Assembly: GCA_018398765.1 (NCBI GenBank)
Contig: JAHBMJ010001045.1
Location: 1-36,621, forward strand
DNA length: 36,621 nt
Direction of reading: 5' to 3'
Source: Chromera velia
Lineage: Eukaryota; Sar; Chromeraceae
This document shows, piece by piece, positions 10,537 to 21,871 of this stretch. Positions within the stretch are counted from its first letter, which is position 1. Each line of letters starts with the position of its first letter. Under the pieces are notes generated by a model. It saw only the letters and a program-made list of their open reading frames with translations, ran no database searches and was not told the origin of the DNA. The position numbers were made by a program, and so were the translations under genes.

Positions 10537-11480
10537 TTACCGCAGAAACTGGTGTGTCCTCTCTTTCACCATTTTTGTGTTCCCGTCTTCATCCTCTACC
10601 TCTCTCTCCGAGCTGTACGAGTACGCGCCCTCCTTGTGATACTCTGCGAGCTCCTTCAGACGGCCCATTTGGCGGGCGCTCGCCATTTCAGATAACGCCG
10701 TGTACAGACCTTGCGACCTTCTGCCGTACTGTGGGGGAGGGGGGGGGATCAGTCCAGACACACCGAGGACCCTCTCGGTCATGGGAGTGAATTCACACCC
10801 GACCTGCACCATTCATTCCATGCACACGAGGCTGATCTCTTTGCCTCAAAGACTGAAACTGCATCTGCAGGGAGCTAGAAGGGGGGCTGCCAAATTACAA
10901 TGAGTAAATAGACCAAGCAACAACAACGAATGAGAAAGTGCAGTATCACCGATCAGTACGAAGCCAAGAGAGAATACATGTGGGAAAAGCACTTCTGCCC
11001 TACTGCACGCGCAAAACCAGTCATAGAGAGACTGCCACACCCAACTTGTGCAACACATCAAGCGCGAAAAGGGACTCTCTCGTTTGTGAATGGATGGAGC
11101 TATGTTTGTGCCACCCCTGTTCGAAACTCTGCCAGGAAGGTGGAGTGAACAGGCACACGTAGCGCCCTGGGCTGTGGAAGGGCGTCCGCGCAATCTGTAA
11201 GTGCTGTGAAGGTCGTCAGGACGAAAGGAAAAAACTGAGGACTCTGACCCTTCAATGAATACTGAGACAAGCAAACGCCCAACAATCCTGAGACAGATTG
11301 ATTGCACGTTTTCCTTTTCCTTCTGACGTACCGGCCCACAAAAAAAAAAGAACTAGGTGGACAGACAGACTAGATGTTTCTTCTTCTCCCCCCTTTTCTT
11401 CATGTGCACAACAGACAAAAATAGACAGACAGTTCAGACAGACAGAAAAGAAGGCAGGCAGGCAGGCAGGCACACACACA

Positions 11481-11544
<64 letters not shown>

Positions 11545-13166
11545 CTATATGTTCTGAGTGACAGACAGACGAAGATGGAGAGAGTGAATGATGAAGAATC
11601 ACAAGGACGGAAGGAAGGAAGGAAGGAAGGAAGGAAGGAGGGAAGGAAGGAAGGAGGGAAGGAGGGAAGGAAGGAAGGAAGGAAGGAAGGAAGGAGGGAA
11701 GGAGGGAAGGAGGGAAGGAGGGAAGGAAGGAAGGAAGGAAGGAAGGAGGGAAGGAAGGAAGAAAGCTGATCCTCAGGCAGACAGTCGGCCCGCATGTCCC
11801 CTTCTTTCTTTCTTCCTTCCTCCTTCCCTTCCTTCCCTTCTTTGCTTCTCTCTCCTCTTTGTGACAGATAGACTATATGTTTCTTCTTCTCCCTTCTTTT
11901 CTTCTTGTACATAACAGACAAAAAAAAAAAAAGAAAGAAAGAACAAAGACAAAAGAACAGAGCCAAAACAGATTGACAGGCAGGAAGGCAAACAGATTGA
12001 CAGACGGACAGACACACAGAAAAGCAAACAACCAAACAAACATACAGACAGATAGGCAGACAGGGGTACGAAAAGCCAGCCAGCCAGACGGACAGAAGGA
12101 CCGACTGACAGACAGACTTCATCTTCTCAGCTCTCTCTTTTCGAGTTCACGCATGATGCACAGGGGACTGACCGCCAGCCAGAATTTGAGCCTTGTGAAC
12201 CTCATGCGCAATTCCTCGATCCCGTTTTTCTTTTCGGGAACCACAGAGCCCAACACCTCCATGTGCTTACCCCTCGCGGGATCTGCACAAATGGGGATGG
12301 TGCCAGAGAGACGGGAAGAGAGGGAGAGAGAAACGCCGCAGAGGTCTACGATGTCTGTTCGCTCGCTGTTCTTGCTGTGATTGTTGTCTCTGTGATGCTT
12401 GATTGCTGACTCTTTTCCTTCCTTCTGCCCTTCAGGAGGAGAATAGAACAGGGGCGCGGAAGTGGGAAGGGAGTGAGGGAGGGAGAAAGGGAGGGACGGC
12501 CGAAGCCAGACCGGCAGGCAAGTATTCAAGGACAAGGCAGATGGTAGGTGGGAGCATCAATTAAGATGCAGGCGAAGCCTGTCTCTACACACAAGGGGGA
12601 AATCAGGCAAAATTGATGCTAGGTTCCCGTCAAGGAATGCGAAGTGCCAGGAGGGGGATTCGGACGAAACCTCTACTCGGAGAGATTGGACATGCAGTCA
12701 TACGGACAGGAAAAGGGCTGAGGGAGAATCCGAGGGGATGGTCGGCACTGAGAGGAGCAGGAAAGAAGGGCAGACTCCGCAGGGGAGGGGGGAGGAAGAA
12801 AGGACAACGGCAATGAAGGGGCGGGGGGTCAACGGGGGAACGGGAGGCATAAATTGGATCGGAGAGAGAACGCATAAGGGAAGAAACGTCGGGTCAGTCG
12901 GGGGGATGGTAAACTCGGGGGAGTAGGAAATGGAAAAGCGAGAATTGGAGGGAAGGACAAACACATGCACGATCCAATGAAAAGCATGCAGGCCCGAATG
13001 AAGCAGGAAGCGTCTCCGACAGAGGACAGGCAGGCATCTACTGACCTCTTGTGTTTGCCACTATGACTCTGTAGAACCTTCCCCCCTTGACACCGCAGAG
13101 TTGCATGCGAATCCTCGGGGGTCCCCTTTCCTTCGAGTAGAAAGGCAAAAACATTCGACGTACCAT
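10537..13166 (-). CDS. MRPS16: Ribosomal protein bS16, probably mitochondrial (3 exons)
   Basis: Exons on the minus strand are 13166-13046, 12282-12173 and 10803-10537, giving 165 residues with in-phase GT-AG junctions (GTCAGT donors at both). Exon 1 holds PRIRMQLCGVKGGRFYRVIV, the N-terminal bS16 strand. Exon 2 continues with ADxxRGKHxEVLG-type sequence (here DPARGKHMEVLG) and RMRFTRLKFWLA. Exon 3 gives VGCEFTPMTERVLGVSGLIP, the bS16 region usually reading VGAQPT...LL..AG. A C-terminal extension of about 60 residues is charged. bS16 binds 16S/12S-type rRNA in the small subunit body of bacterial-type ribosomes. The N-terminus before the S16 core is only about 17 residues, basic and aromatic, with no secretory signal peptide, which favours the mitochondrion over the plastid. 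Intron 2 (12172-10804) is filled with microsatellites. The gene is divergent from ribF. Confidence 0.85.
11471..11770. repeat. Composite microsatellite in bS16 intron 2: (CA)n, (GA)n, (GGAA)n
   Basis: Reading the plus strand, a (CA)n run (about 11471-11518) passes into (GA)n (about 11519-11544). After a short spacer comes a long (GGAA)n/(GGGAA) array (about 11608-11762). On the sense (minus) strand of the bS16 gene these are pyrimidine-rich TTCC/TC tracts. Long open frames across this block are translations of the repeat and not genes. Degenerate CAGA-type repeats continue to about 12115. Confidence 0.9.
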
Positions 13167-13994
13167 TTTTGTGGGGTGTCGATAGTGCTCTCAGCAAGAA
13201 TTCGAAAATCCGAAACCACACTCACAGTTCCCTCCCCAGGGGCGATGGCAGAAAACAAATTCTTTGACAGCAAAGCTGCAGCATAAGGGCTGCACAGGGC
13301 TTCTTTGTTCATGAAAATCGTGCAAAGCGCACATGAAGCCGTCTCCGAGCAGCTGGAAAGCTACATCCAAGTCAATGACGCTCTGCCTCGAAGGTGTGTG
13401 TTGCAAGCACCTCACCCGCAAAGAGTGTTCTGCAGACTCTCCGCGATCTTCCGCATGAGGCAGATTCTGTCCCTCGTGTAGAGGCCCGTGTGTGCACCCC
13501 ATGCAAACGTGACACAAGATGTCTCCGTCTCCTGAATTCTCCTGATCCTGAGCCCGTCTACGCGAGCATACGCGAGCATACGCGCGAGCTATCGCGAGCT
13601 CATGCACTGCTCGGATCGGAGACGGCATGGAGACGGCACAATTAACTAGCACTTTTTACCGCTCCGTTCAAGAGTCCGTTGTCGGATGGCGGATAAATCG
13701 ACGGTAAGGTACCACGAGGTCGACAGGTTCTGAAGTTGACTGCAAAGGGTCAATCTGGAGCATGTGTGGTCGAGAATTGAGTTGACACCGTGGAATAGTA
13801 TTTATACATAGACCCGCACCACTATAGCAGCCAGGTGGGCTTGTTCAGAGAAGGCTTCTTTCGCTTTTACCTAGCTCTTCTTTTTCCGTTTGGTTCGTTG
13901 GGACGAGCAGAAAGCCCCCTCTGCAGCTGGAACAGGGACGTTCCGACCAAGTGCGGAAAGGCAAGCGAGCCCCCTGCTCTGTTCATTTTAGTTC
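13167..13994. promoter_or_regulatory. Shared upstream region of the divergent bS16 and ribF genes
   Basis: 828 bases separate the two start codons, which point away from each other. The region contains a short CGCGAGCATA-type tandem repeat at about 13559-13602 and no open frame with recognisable homology. Regulation of both genes from this stretch is inferred only from the head-to-head arrangement. Upstream non-coding exons of either gene could also lie here. Confidence 0.4.
13559..13602 (+). repeat. Short tandem repeat (CGCGAGCATA / CGCGAGCT)
   Basis: CGCGAGCATA occurs twice in direct succession and is followed by CGCGCGAGCTAT and CGCGAGCTCAT variants. This gives a CpG-rich block in the divergent promoter region of bS16 and ribF. 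Confidence 0.6.
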
Positions 13995-16603
13995 ATGTTC
14001 GCACTTCAGCTCCCCCCCTCGCTTCTCGGCCTGATGGTGACCGTCTGCCTTGCTGTGGAGTGCGCAAGCCGCGTGCTTCCGATGAGAAAAATACTGAGTC
14101 GGGGCTGCAAAAGGGGTTTATGCACGTTTGTTCCCCTTTCGCCTGCGCACCGGGGGGGAGACGGGAAACAGAGACGGAGGCTGACGGCTTCTCCATTCAC
14201 GAACAGTCTCCGGAGGAAAGCGGTCGACGCGGCGCCCCCCTTTTCGTCCAATCTCGCGCATAGTTTAAGTTTCGGTGCTGCAGGAGAAGAGGGGTGGAGA
14301 GATCGGTGTCAGACCGGAGTGCACCTCTGCATTGGGGTGTTCGACGGCTGCCACCTCGGTCACCAGTAAGTCGCCGTCTCCTTCTCCCTCCTTCCACCTG
14401 CTTCGTATCGCCACGCATCGGTCTTCTTTACATGCCCCATTCACCTTTCTGTTTATTCCTATCTTTGGTGTTCTGGAACGAACAGACAGACAGAAGGATG
14501 GACAGACAGGCAGACAGACGGATGGATGGAGGACTGACTGACGGACAGATAGGCAGACAGACGTACACACAGACCGATGGACGCAACGGCACATATGAAG
14601 GCAGGCAGGCATGCGGGCGTGCAGGTAGACACACAGACAAACAACCGCACGGAAGATACCCATGAGTTGTTTTACTTGGTCTCCTTTCCGGAGACAACTC
14701 GGTCGTCCAGAATTGGAATTTGAAAAATGTGTTTTGCTCTCTCTGCAGGCTTCTCTTTGAGACTGTCAGAAGACAGGCAGCAAGCGATGCGGGTGCAACT
14801 CTCTGTCTGACCTTTGACCCGCACCCTGATTCCGTCATTCGTGCAATGAAAGTGGAGAAGGAGAAAGAGAAGAGCGGGGGGCAAACGCATAACGAGATTG
14901 CCGACAAGACACAGGGCACAGATTATTCTGCTGAATTGATATGGCCCCTGGAGAGGAGAATTCGCACGCTCACAGACAGGGTCGGTCGGCCAGTCAGCGT
15001 GCAGAGAGCGCGGCTTTCTTTCACTTTTTGCCGATTCATGCCCATCCATGCATTCTGCAAGCGTCCGCTTAGGAACACTTTTGCTGCACTGCACGCGCTT
15101 CTGCTGAAAAGGGGTGTCGCTTCATTTCATGCACGGAAAAGGTCTCTTTGGGTGCTCTCATTCTGAATCGCACATCAAGTAAAACGCATATCTCTTCTCA
15201 GACTAGCAATCTGGGGGTCATTCATTCCTTCCTCCTGGCATTTCCCCACTCACTCACTCACTCACTTACGCACGCACGCACGTACTCACTCACTCACTCA
15301 CTCACTCACTCAGTCAGTCAGTCACTCACTCACTCACTCACTCACTTAGTCAGTCACTTCTGCTGCCTACAGGAGAACTTTGATGCCGTCAGCGTGGACA
15401 CCTTTGACCAAGACTACGCAAAGCAGACACCCGAGGATTTTCTCCAAAGGGTCCGTCCGTCTGTGCGTGCGTCTGCTTGCCTTTCCTTTCCTTGCCCTTC
15501 CTCTCATTCCTTCCCCCGCTCCGTTGTCTTCCCGAGAGCGACCCAGGACCTGACAAGACTGACGAAACGCCCTGCACCACCCCTTTCTCTCTGTCTGTCT
15601 GTGCGTTGAAAGAAAAGCAGTTATACAGTCTGTCTCTCATGAGACCATTGAAATGCTCCCTGCTGACTTTTGTGATCCCTGTGGGGCCGACTCGTTCCTT
15701 TCATCACCGTGCTCAGTCAGCTCTCTGAAGGGATCGAGTACCAGGCCACGAAGACGTCCATTCCCTTACGATGAATGAATGCATGGGGAGAAAGAAGAAT
15801 CGTCGTTGGAGACGAAATGCATTGTGGGGTGGAGGGAAACAGAGAAGCAGAAGGAAAAGTGGAGGGGGAAAATAGATCCTGTAGGAGGGAGTGGGGTGCA
15901 CTCACAAACAAGTTGGTTGTTGCTTCCGTGATTGCCGGCCGCGCGCATGGCGGGATAGATCGTTAATTTGCCTACGACCGGTTGGTGATTTGTGAGCGCT
16001 TTTGACGAACAGTCTCATTCTTGAATCGGTGAAGGAGGTGACAGCTGTGAGGAAAAAGATACAGGCGGATGAATGAAAAATTGGGCAGACAACTACCACC
16101 TTGAGATAGTTTGTCCCTTGCTTGTTTGATGGCTTGGCGGATGAATGGATGGATGGATGGATGCGTTGACTTTCGTTTGTTTGTTTGTACAATGCAGATT
16201 TTCCTCCGGTTCCCTTCTCTAAAGAGCGTGACTGTGGGTGAAGACTTTGTTTTTGGAGCTGTCAGTCTGACTGCCTTCCTGTCATTCTGTCTGTCTATCT
16301 ATCTGTGTGTCTGTCTGCCTGTCTGTCTGTCTGCCTGTCTTCTTGTCTGTCTGCCCATCTGTTTGTCTGTCTGCCTGTTGGTCAGCCTTCCTGTCTGCTT
16401 CGTGCGCCTCGCTGTTTGCTCATAAGGAACGGGTGATTGATACGGGCAATTGAGGCGCAATTCTCGTACTCTTCTAAATTTACGTGCCCGTGGCAGGAAT
16501 TGCATTGGGATCCTCCTTCCTTTTCTTTCGTCCTTCCTCCCTTTCTTTTTTGCTTAGTTACTTGCTTGCTTTCTTACTTGCTTGCTTACTTGCTTGCGTG
16601 TTT

Positions 16604-16641
<38 letters not shown>

Positions 16642-19600
16642 TTTCTTTCTTTCTTTCTTTCTTTCTTTCTCGTTCTTTCTTTCCTTCCTTCCTTCCTTTC
16701 TTTCTTCCTTTCTTTCTTTCTTTCATTCTTTCTTTCTTTCTTTCTGTTTCTGTTTCTGTTTCTGTCTCTGTCTCTGTCTCTGTCTCTGTCTCTGTCTCTC
16801 TCTGTCTGTCTACTCTTTCATCCGTTCGTTTGTGCATTTGTTCGTTCGTTCGTTCGTGCTCCATCCCTCTCTTTCTCTCTCTCCCTCCCCCTTCCTTCAC
16901 TCTACTTCAGAGAGCCCAGGGAAACGTGGAAATTCTACAAGAAATCTGCAGCCGCAGAGGGATAGACGTGGTTGGTTTGGTGCTGCTTATCCTGATCATT
17001 CGTCGACGGTTTCTTCATGCATGCACCCTCTCTCTCTGTTTCTTTCTAAGCCTCTCCGTGCCCTTCGATGCCAATTCTCTCTCTCTACACTCAGCACCAT
17101 TCCGCTTTTGTGTCCCTTCTCTTCCCGGCAGCCTGCCTGAAGTCCAAACCGAGTCGGAACAGTACCGGGGGGAGGCGTGAACAGTACGTTTTGCCCCTCT
17201 CCGTGCACCTGCATGCACCCCCCTTTGTCTGAAAGAAACGCAGTGAGAGACAAAAAAAGATTCCGTGTGTCGATTCCTCTTTTCTGCTTTGATGTGCCTT
17301 CCTGTGAATTCTGCTGTTTGGCTGCCTGGACGGACCGGCGAGGGATCGAGCAGCTTTGCGTAGGGGATCTGAAATGGAACGGCAGCCGCGTCAGCAGCAG
17401 CACCATCAGAAGGTCTGTGAGTGAGAACCCAGGAAGGAAGGAAGGAAGGAAGGAAGGAATGAAGGGCGGCGGGAAAATATTGAGGAAGAAGGAAGGAAGG
17501 AAGAGGGAGGCAGGAAGAAAGGAGGAAGAAAAGGAAAGGAAGGGAATGGAAGGAAGACACGGAAAGAAGAGAGAAAGACAAAAAAAAAGAAAAAAGCACG
17601 AATGAATGAAGAGAGAAAGAAAAGAAGGAAGAGCAAAAGGAAGGAGTAACAAAGCAAGCAAGGGAGCGCGGAAGAATGAAACGAGCAAAAGAAGGGTGGA
17701 GGAAAGCTTGCTGTTTGGTCGCGTAAGTTGTTTGACAACGGATACAAAGTGTCGATATGCAGCAAGCAGTGACAAATAGTGCCGCCTCGTGAAGCACTCT
17801 GTGGGGTCTTTGTTTTTTTCAATTATTCCGCATTGATTGCGAGTTTCTTTTGTGCTGGAAGTCGCGGTATGTGTACAGCTGTGTGATGAAGCCGCCTTGA
17901 CCCTGATGGGTCCGCGCACTGACTCGCGCCGTTCTTTCTTTTGACTTCTTTGAGACTTCGTTCGAGCTTGGCTGGTGAAACGAGACGAAACAAAATTCCG
18001 ACACAGGTGAAGGGAACGAAGCTTTCGTTGTTTTCGGTGTCGTGATGGCATGTGAGGTGGACAAACAGATAATCGTTAGCGAGTCTGCCTCACTGTTCCG
18101 CTTGCTCTGTCTGCCTGCTTGGTTGGTTGGCTTTCTGGATTGTTTCAGACGGCTTCGAGAAGGGCAGGTGGGCGATGCTGCCAAACTTTTGGGCATTCCT
18201 TCGTTCTCTCTTTCGGGTAAATTTGTTTCCGGGAAGAGACTAGGGAGGACCATCGGGTTTCCGACATTGAACATTCGGTTCGTTTTTTTTTTTGGTTGGT
18301 TGGATGGTTCTCGTCATTGGTCTGCTGGGTTAAAACCTGGGGGTGCGTGGAAAGGGGGTTGGACGGGAAACGATATAGTAAAACAAATGTGAACGAGGTA
18401 TCGTCTGCCTGCTTTTACGTACGTCTCCTTTTTCTCTCCCTCTCCCTCTCTGACTCTAGCCCCTCTCAATTCGAACAAACGGACAGGAAAGGCATTTCAA
18501 GGGACAGAAAAGGAGAAAGCCTGACGGAAATCAGACAAAAATCGAACAAAGCGAACAGAAGTGCAGAGTGATGTATCTGCCAGTTCGGTTTGATTGACAA
18601 AAAAGCAGGTGGGGGGCCGCTCCCTTGATCGATCTGAAATGGACCCACGCCGGTTGTCAGTCACCAACCATGTGCATTTTGATGTCATGCTACAACATGA
18701 TACAACAAAATGAAACGAACACAAATGAAATGGACGGCATGCAGGTGGACTCCGCAGTGCTCACCCAGGTTTGGCGTGTATGCTGTTGAGTTGAAGCCTT
18801 GGCATGTCGGTGGAGGTGCGTTTGCACTCAATCTTCTCTTCTACTTTTTTACTTTCTCCTTCTTCCTTTGCCTTCTCTTTCCCCCCTTTTCTATCTCCGG
18901 CCTCCCTGCCTCTGTGTGTTCTCTCTTTGCCGGTCCATGCTGTTTCATGCACCCTCATCACATCAATGTTCTTTGGCATCCCCAGTAGTCCCGTCGTTTC
19001 ACTTTCTTTCGCCTCCCTTGCACGACACCCGACCTCGCACCAAGAGAATAGCTCGGCTCGCCTCGCTTAATTTATCTGAGAGCGTCTCTTTGCGCTTCCA
19101 TTGTGACCACCCTCCGTCCTTTCCTTTCTCTTCTTTCCTCTCCTTCTACCGACTTGTGTCTCGATTTGTGATTTCTTGTTTCCGCATCATTCATTGCAGA
19201 GGGACTCCCTGGAGTTGCAAATTTTGGTCTGAGGCCGACGGTGAACGACGCCGACCCCGAGCCTTTGCTGGAGGTGGGGGGGTGAACATGCATCAGCAGT
19301 TGGCATGCATCCGGGTGGGATGGGTCGAGGAGATTCGAACTGTCTAAGTGGAACACTTTTTTTTTGCGCACGGACCTGGAGCCTTTCCCCTCATCCAGTC
19401 TCTTTAGTACTAGCCCGGTCGACGTTAGACAGAAGCTCTGTCGACGCTCTGTCGACATGGATCTGCCCTCCCCGTTGTCTCCTTTCCTTTCGTCTCACCT
19501 CTTCTCTCAGCCTGGAATATTCCATTTTTCTTGGCCATCCTTGCCCCCTTTATCAACTTCTCCTGCTCTCTCTGCATGCTCTGCTTTTCAGGTCCATCTC

Positions 19601-19861
19601 CTCGAACCGCAGGGTGAAGCCGGGGAGGGTCAAGCGGATGGTCAGCAATCGAGCAGGAGCAGCACGCTGCCCTATCTGAGCGCTGAAGAGGGGCATGGGG
19701 CAGCGGTGGCCCTGTTGGACTTCTTGCGTCCCGAGAAAAAGTTCAACAGTCTGGATGAACTTAAAGAACAACTGAAGACCGACTGCCAACGGGCAAAAGA
19801 AGTTCATGAAGCCCGCCGCTCTGCTGGGTTTCTCCCAGCATTCAAATCTCAATTCAAATAA
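13995..19861 (+). CDS. ribF: Bifunctional riboflavin kinase/FAD synthetase RibF, probably plastid-targeted (11 exons)
   Basis: This enzyme phosphorylates riboflavin to FMN and adenylates FMN to FAD. My exons are 13995-14365, 14749-14980, 15373-15450, 16198-16260, 16911-16974, 17132-17161, 17343-17412, 18149-18277, 18745-18815, 19200-19273 and 19592-19861, about 483 residues. Exons 6 and 7 are less certain, since the linker between the two domains is poorly conserved. The FAD-synthetase domain shows GVFDGCHLGHQ (114-124), TFDPHP (145-150), VGEDFVFG (240-247) and SSSTIR (297-302). The kinase domain shows REGQVGDAAKLLG (306-318), GRTIGFPTLN (335-344), FGVYAVEL, GVANFGLRPTVND and FLRPEKKFNSLDELKEQ. 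All belong to the bacterial/plastid RibF family. The first ~24 residues (MFALQLPPSLLGLMVTVCLAV) form a signal peptide, followed by a basic Ser/Arg-rich stretch up to the catalytic domain. That matches a bipartite presequence for a complex plastid. Signature residues appear intact. Confidence 0.85.
15245..15357 (+). repeat. (ACTC)n/(AGTC)n microsatellite in ribF intron 2
   Basis: About 110 bases of ACTC units, interrupted by ACGC and AGTC variants, end just before the acceptor of exon 3 at 15372. It lies wholly within an intron. Confidence 0.85.
16264..16900 (+). repeat. Pyrimidine-rich microsatellite block in ribF intron 4: (CTGT)n, (TTTC)n, (TGTCTC)n
   Basis: CTGT/CTGC repeats (about 16280-16390) are followed by TTGC repeats, a long TTTC array (about 16603-16745), a TGTTTC/TGTCTC array (about 16745-16810) and TTCG repeats. 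The block runs almost to the exon 5 acceptor at 16910, so the microsatellite forms an oversized polypyrimidine tract on the sense strand. Confidence 0.9.
17428..17700 (+). repeat. Purine-rich (GGAA)n block in ribF intron 7
   Basis: GGAAGGAA and AAGAAAGA units occupy the start of the intron between the exons ending at 17412 and beginning at 18149. This is the one large tract in the window that is purine-rich on the sense strand. Open frames in either direction here reflect the repeat. Confidence 0.8.
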
Positions 19862-20700
19862 CGCAGTATGTAGTATTCAACGCGTCAATGAAGGTAACAT
19901 AAGATAAGTGAAACTACATTATTCTAAAAATATGTAATACTTTAGAAAACCAAATACAAAAATCTAAAAGTTTACTAAAACTAGATCTAAAAAAATGTTT
20001 GTACAGAAGTATATTTCTTAGTACTTCTTACTCAAAGTTCTGAGTAGTAATACTATACGATCTACTGTATGTATTTGTTTTTAAAACATGAAAATATATT
20101 GTGGAGAGATTAGTCTTCCCAAATAATTGTTTTTCTGATTTTCTGACATTTTTTCAAATATTAATTTGATTTTTTTGAATTTTTTAGATTTTTTTTGTTT
20201 GGACTAAGTGTAAAGTGCTTTAGTGGTGTCGTAGAGCTACCTAGACCAATGTTGCCGTGAGTCTACGTGAGTCGCCGTTTTGTTTTATAAAAAATTTCCC
20301 CAAGTTACCCCTGTAAACCACCCGATGCATTGATTCTCGTCTCTTCTTTTTTTCTACTGTGTTTTAGGATCCTTGAGTCGTGACTTGTGAATTACATTAA
20401 AATTGATTGATGAAAATTTTTGAAAAGAGTTGCTCTGAGGTATAAAACTGGCAGTAAAGGACCCCTCGGACAAACTATGCTAGATCCTACTAGATCCGCT
20501 CCTCATATATTGGGACGCTCCGACGCTGCATGCATACAAACTTATACTAAACCCTCATGCAATCAACAAATTCTTGTATAACAAAACCCTCAATCATATG
20601 TACTCTCAATCATCAATTTTTGGCTGTGGGGGGGCTGGGGATGGCTGGGGAGTCAGTGGGGACTGGCATGTCGATCCGACTAGCTAGGCCGAGCTGAATA
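19862..20700. other. AT-rich intergenic island downstream of ribF
   Basis: Immediately after the ribF stop the composition becomes AT-rich (about 19862-20460), with many TAGTA/ATTTTTT runs. It then grades into a mixed stretch with a G-rich run (20628-20660) and repeated TAGCTACCG motifs (20700-20727). No coding sequence is recognised. The left part presumably carries the ribF poly(A) signal. Confidence 0.4.
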
Positions 20701-21011
20701 TAGCTACCGATAGCTACCGTCTACTACCGTCTCCGATCCGTACGTCGTCTCCGCGCCTTGGCGCATCTTGGCGCTGCATTCCGAGCAGCAGTTTGCGCAT
20801 GTTTGCGCTCCGTGTACACATGTGTGTATACACCACAACGTGTATGAGTTGAAACAATGTCGAGCGAGATGGTGTCCAAGCCGCTCCACACTTGCATACC
20901 AGACAGCCCCTGCAAACCTGCGTACCGGAGCTCTTCTGTCCATGAGTCCACACCTTGGCGGCGGACGATATTTTGAGGCTTTCCCCCACTACAGACACGC
21001 ATTGAGAGAAC
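20701..21011 (+). promoter_or_regulatory. Upstream region of OMA1
   Basis: About 310 bases of GC-balanced sequence precede the OMA1 start codon. They follow a tandem TAGCTACCG/CTACCGTCT motif at 20700-20730. Promoter function is assumed from position; no core element is convincingly recognisable. Confidence 0.25.
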
Positions 21012-21839
21012 ATGTGGAGCTTCTTCGCGAGGCCAATGAGGGCTTCGGCTCCGAGGATGGTTTTTCTAGCCAGGATACCCCGTTCATCGTTGCGGCAAGG
21101 GTACACGGTGAAGCAACAACGGTGGCTTCAAACTTCGCGGCCGTCTCTGACTCCGCTTATTCCGTTCGTCCTGGGGAAAGTGTTTGTGATGAAGACGACC
21201 CTCATAAAAATGATTGGAGGTGCCAACCTCATCGCCAAACTTGTCCCGTACACCAGTTTCATGGTGAAGGTTGCTTCAGGGTCGGTAGAGCTGCATCATC
21301 TACTTGGATGCAATTCAGGCGAGCTAGAGTTGGATCCTCTCGGTCGGAGACGGCATCCTTCCCGTTGGACGTAGACGGGTGGCTTCCCTCTCTTTGCGGC
21401 TGTATGCGCTCTTCCGGACTGCAGACGCTGAATCATGCATCTTTTCCCGGCTCCTTTATTTCGGTGCCAAACGGACGGCCTTCCTCCCTGCCTGTATCAT
21501 GCGTAAACATGCACATGATGCTTTGATCTGATGACGCACGCGTTTCCTTTGATGGAAGTATGCATAGATACGTCCATGGATGTGCGAGAGGATGGGAAAA
21601 TGCAGAGGCTGATGGATGAGAATATGCATGAATGCATGGATGGATGAATGCAGAATTGCTCGGGTTGTTCCCTTCACGATGCGGTTCGGGTGGCACACCA
21701 AGTACCCCAGGACCTTCTTAGTCGTCTGCTCTGTGCCGTGTGTGGCCGTGGGAGTCGCCGTTGTGCATGGTCATTCATTTGGCGTGTGGTCGAGTATGCG
21801 TTTTTTTGTAACGGCAGCGGCTGGTTTTTCTTCCTTTTT

Positions 21840-21871
<32 letters not shown>

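Noticed and set aside
11400-12122. Long open frames on both strands through the CA/GA/GGAA block
   Set aside because: The translations are pure Leu-Pro-Ser or Lys-Glu-Gly-Arg repeats that mirror the microsatellite. The region lies inside the bS16 intron.
13243-13484. Short plus-strand frames starting at 13243 (MAENKFFDSK) and 13312 (MKIVQSAHEA)
   Set aside because: They are short and show no link to the RibF frame at 13995. They may be upstream untranslated sequence, but I cannot support them as genes.
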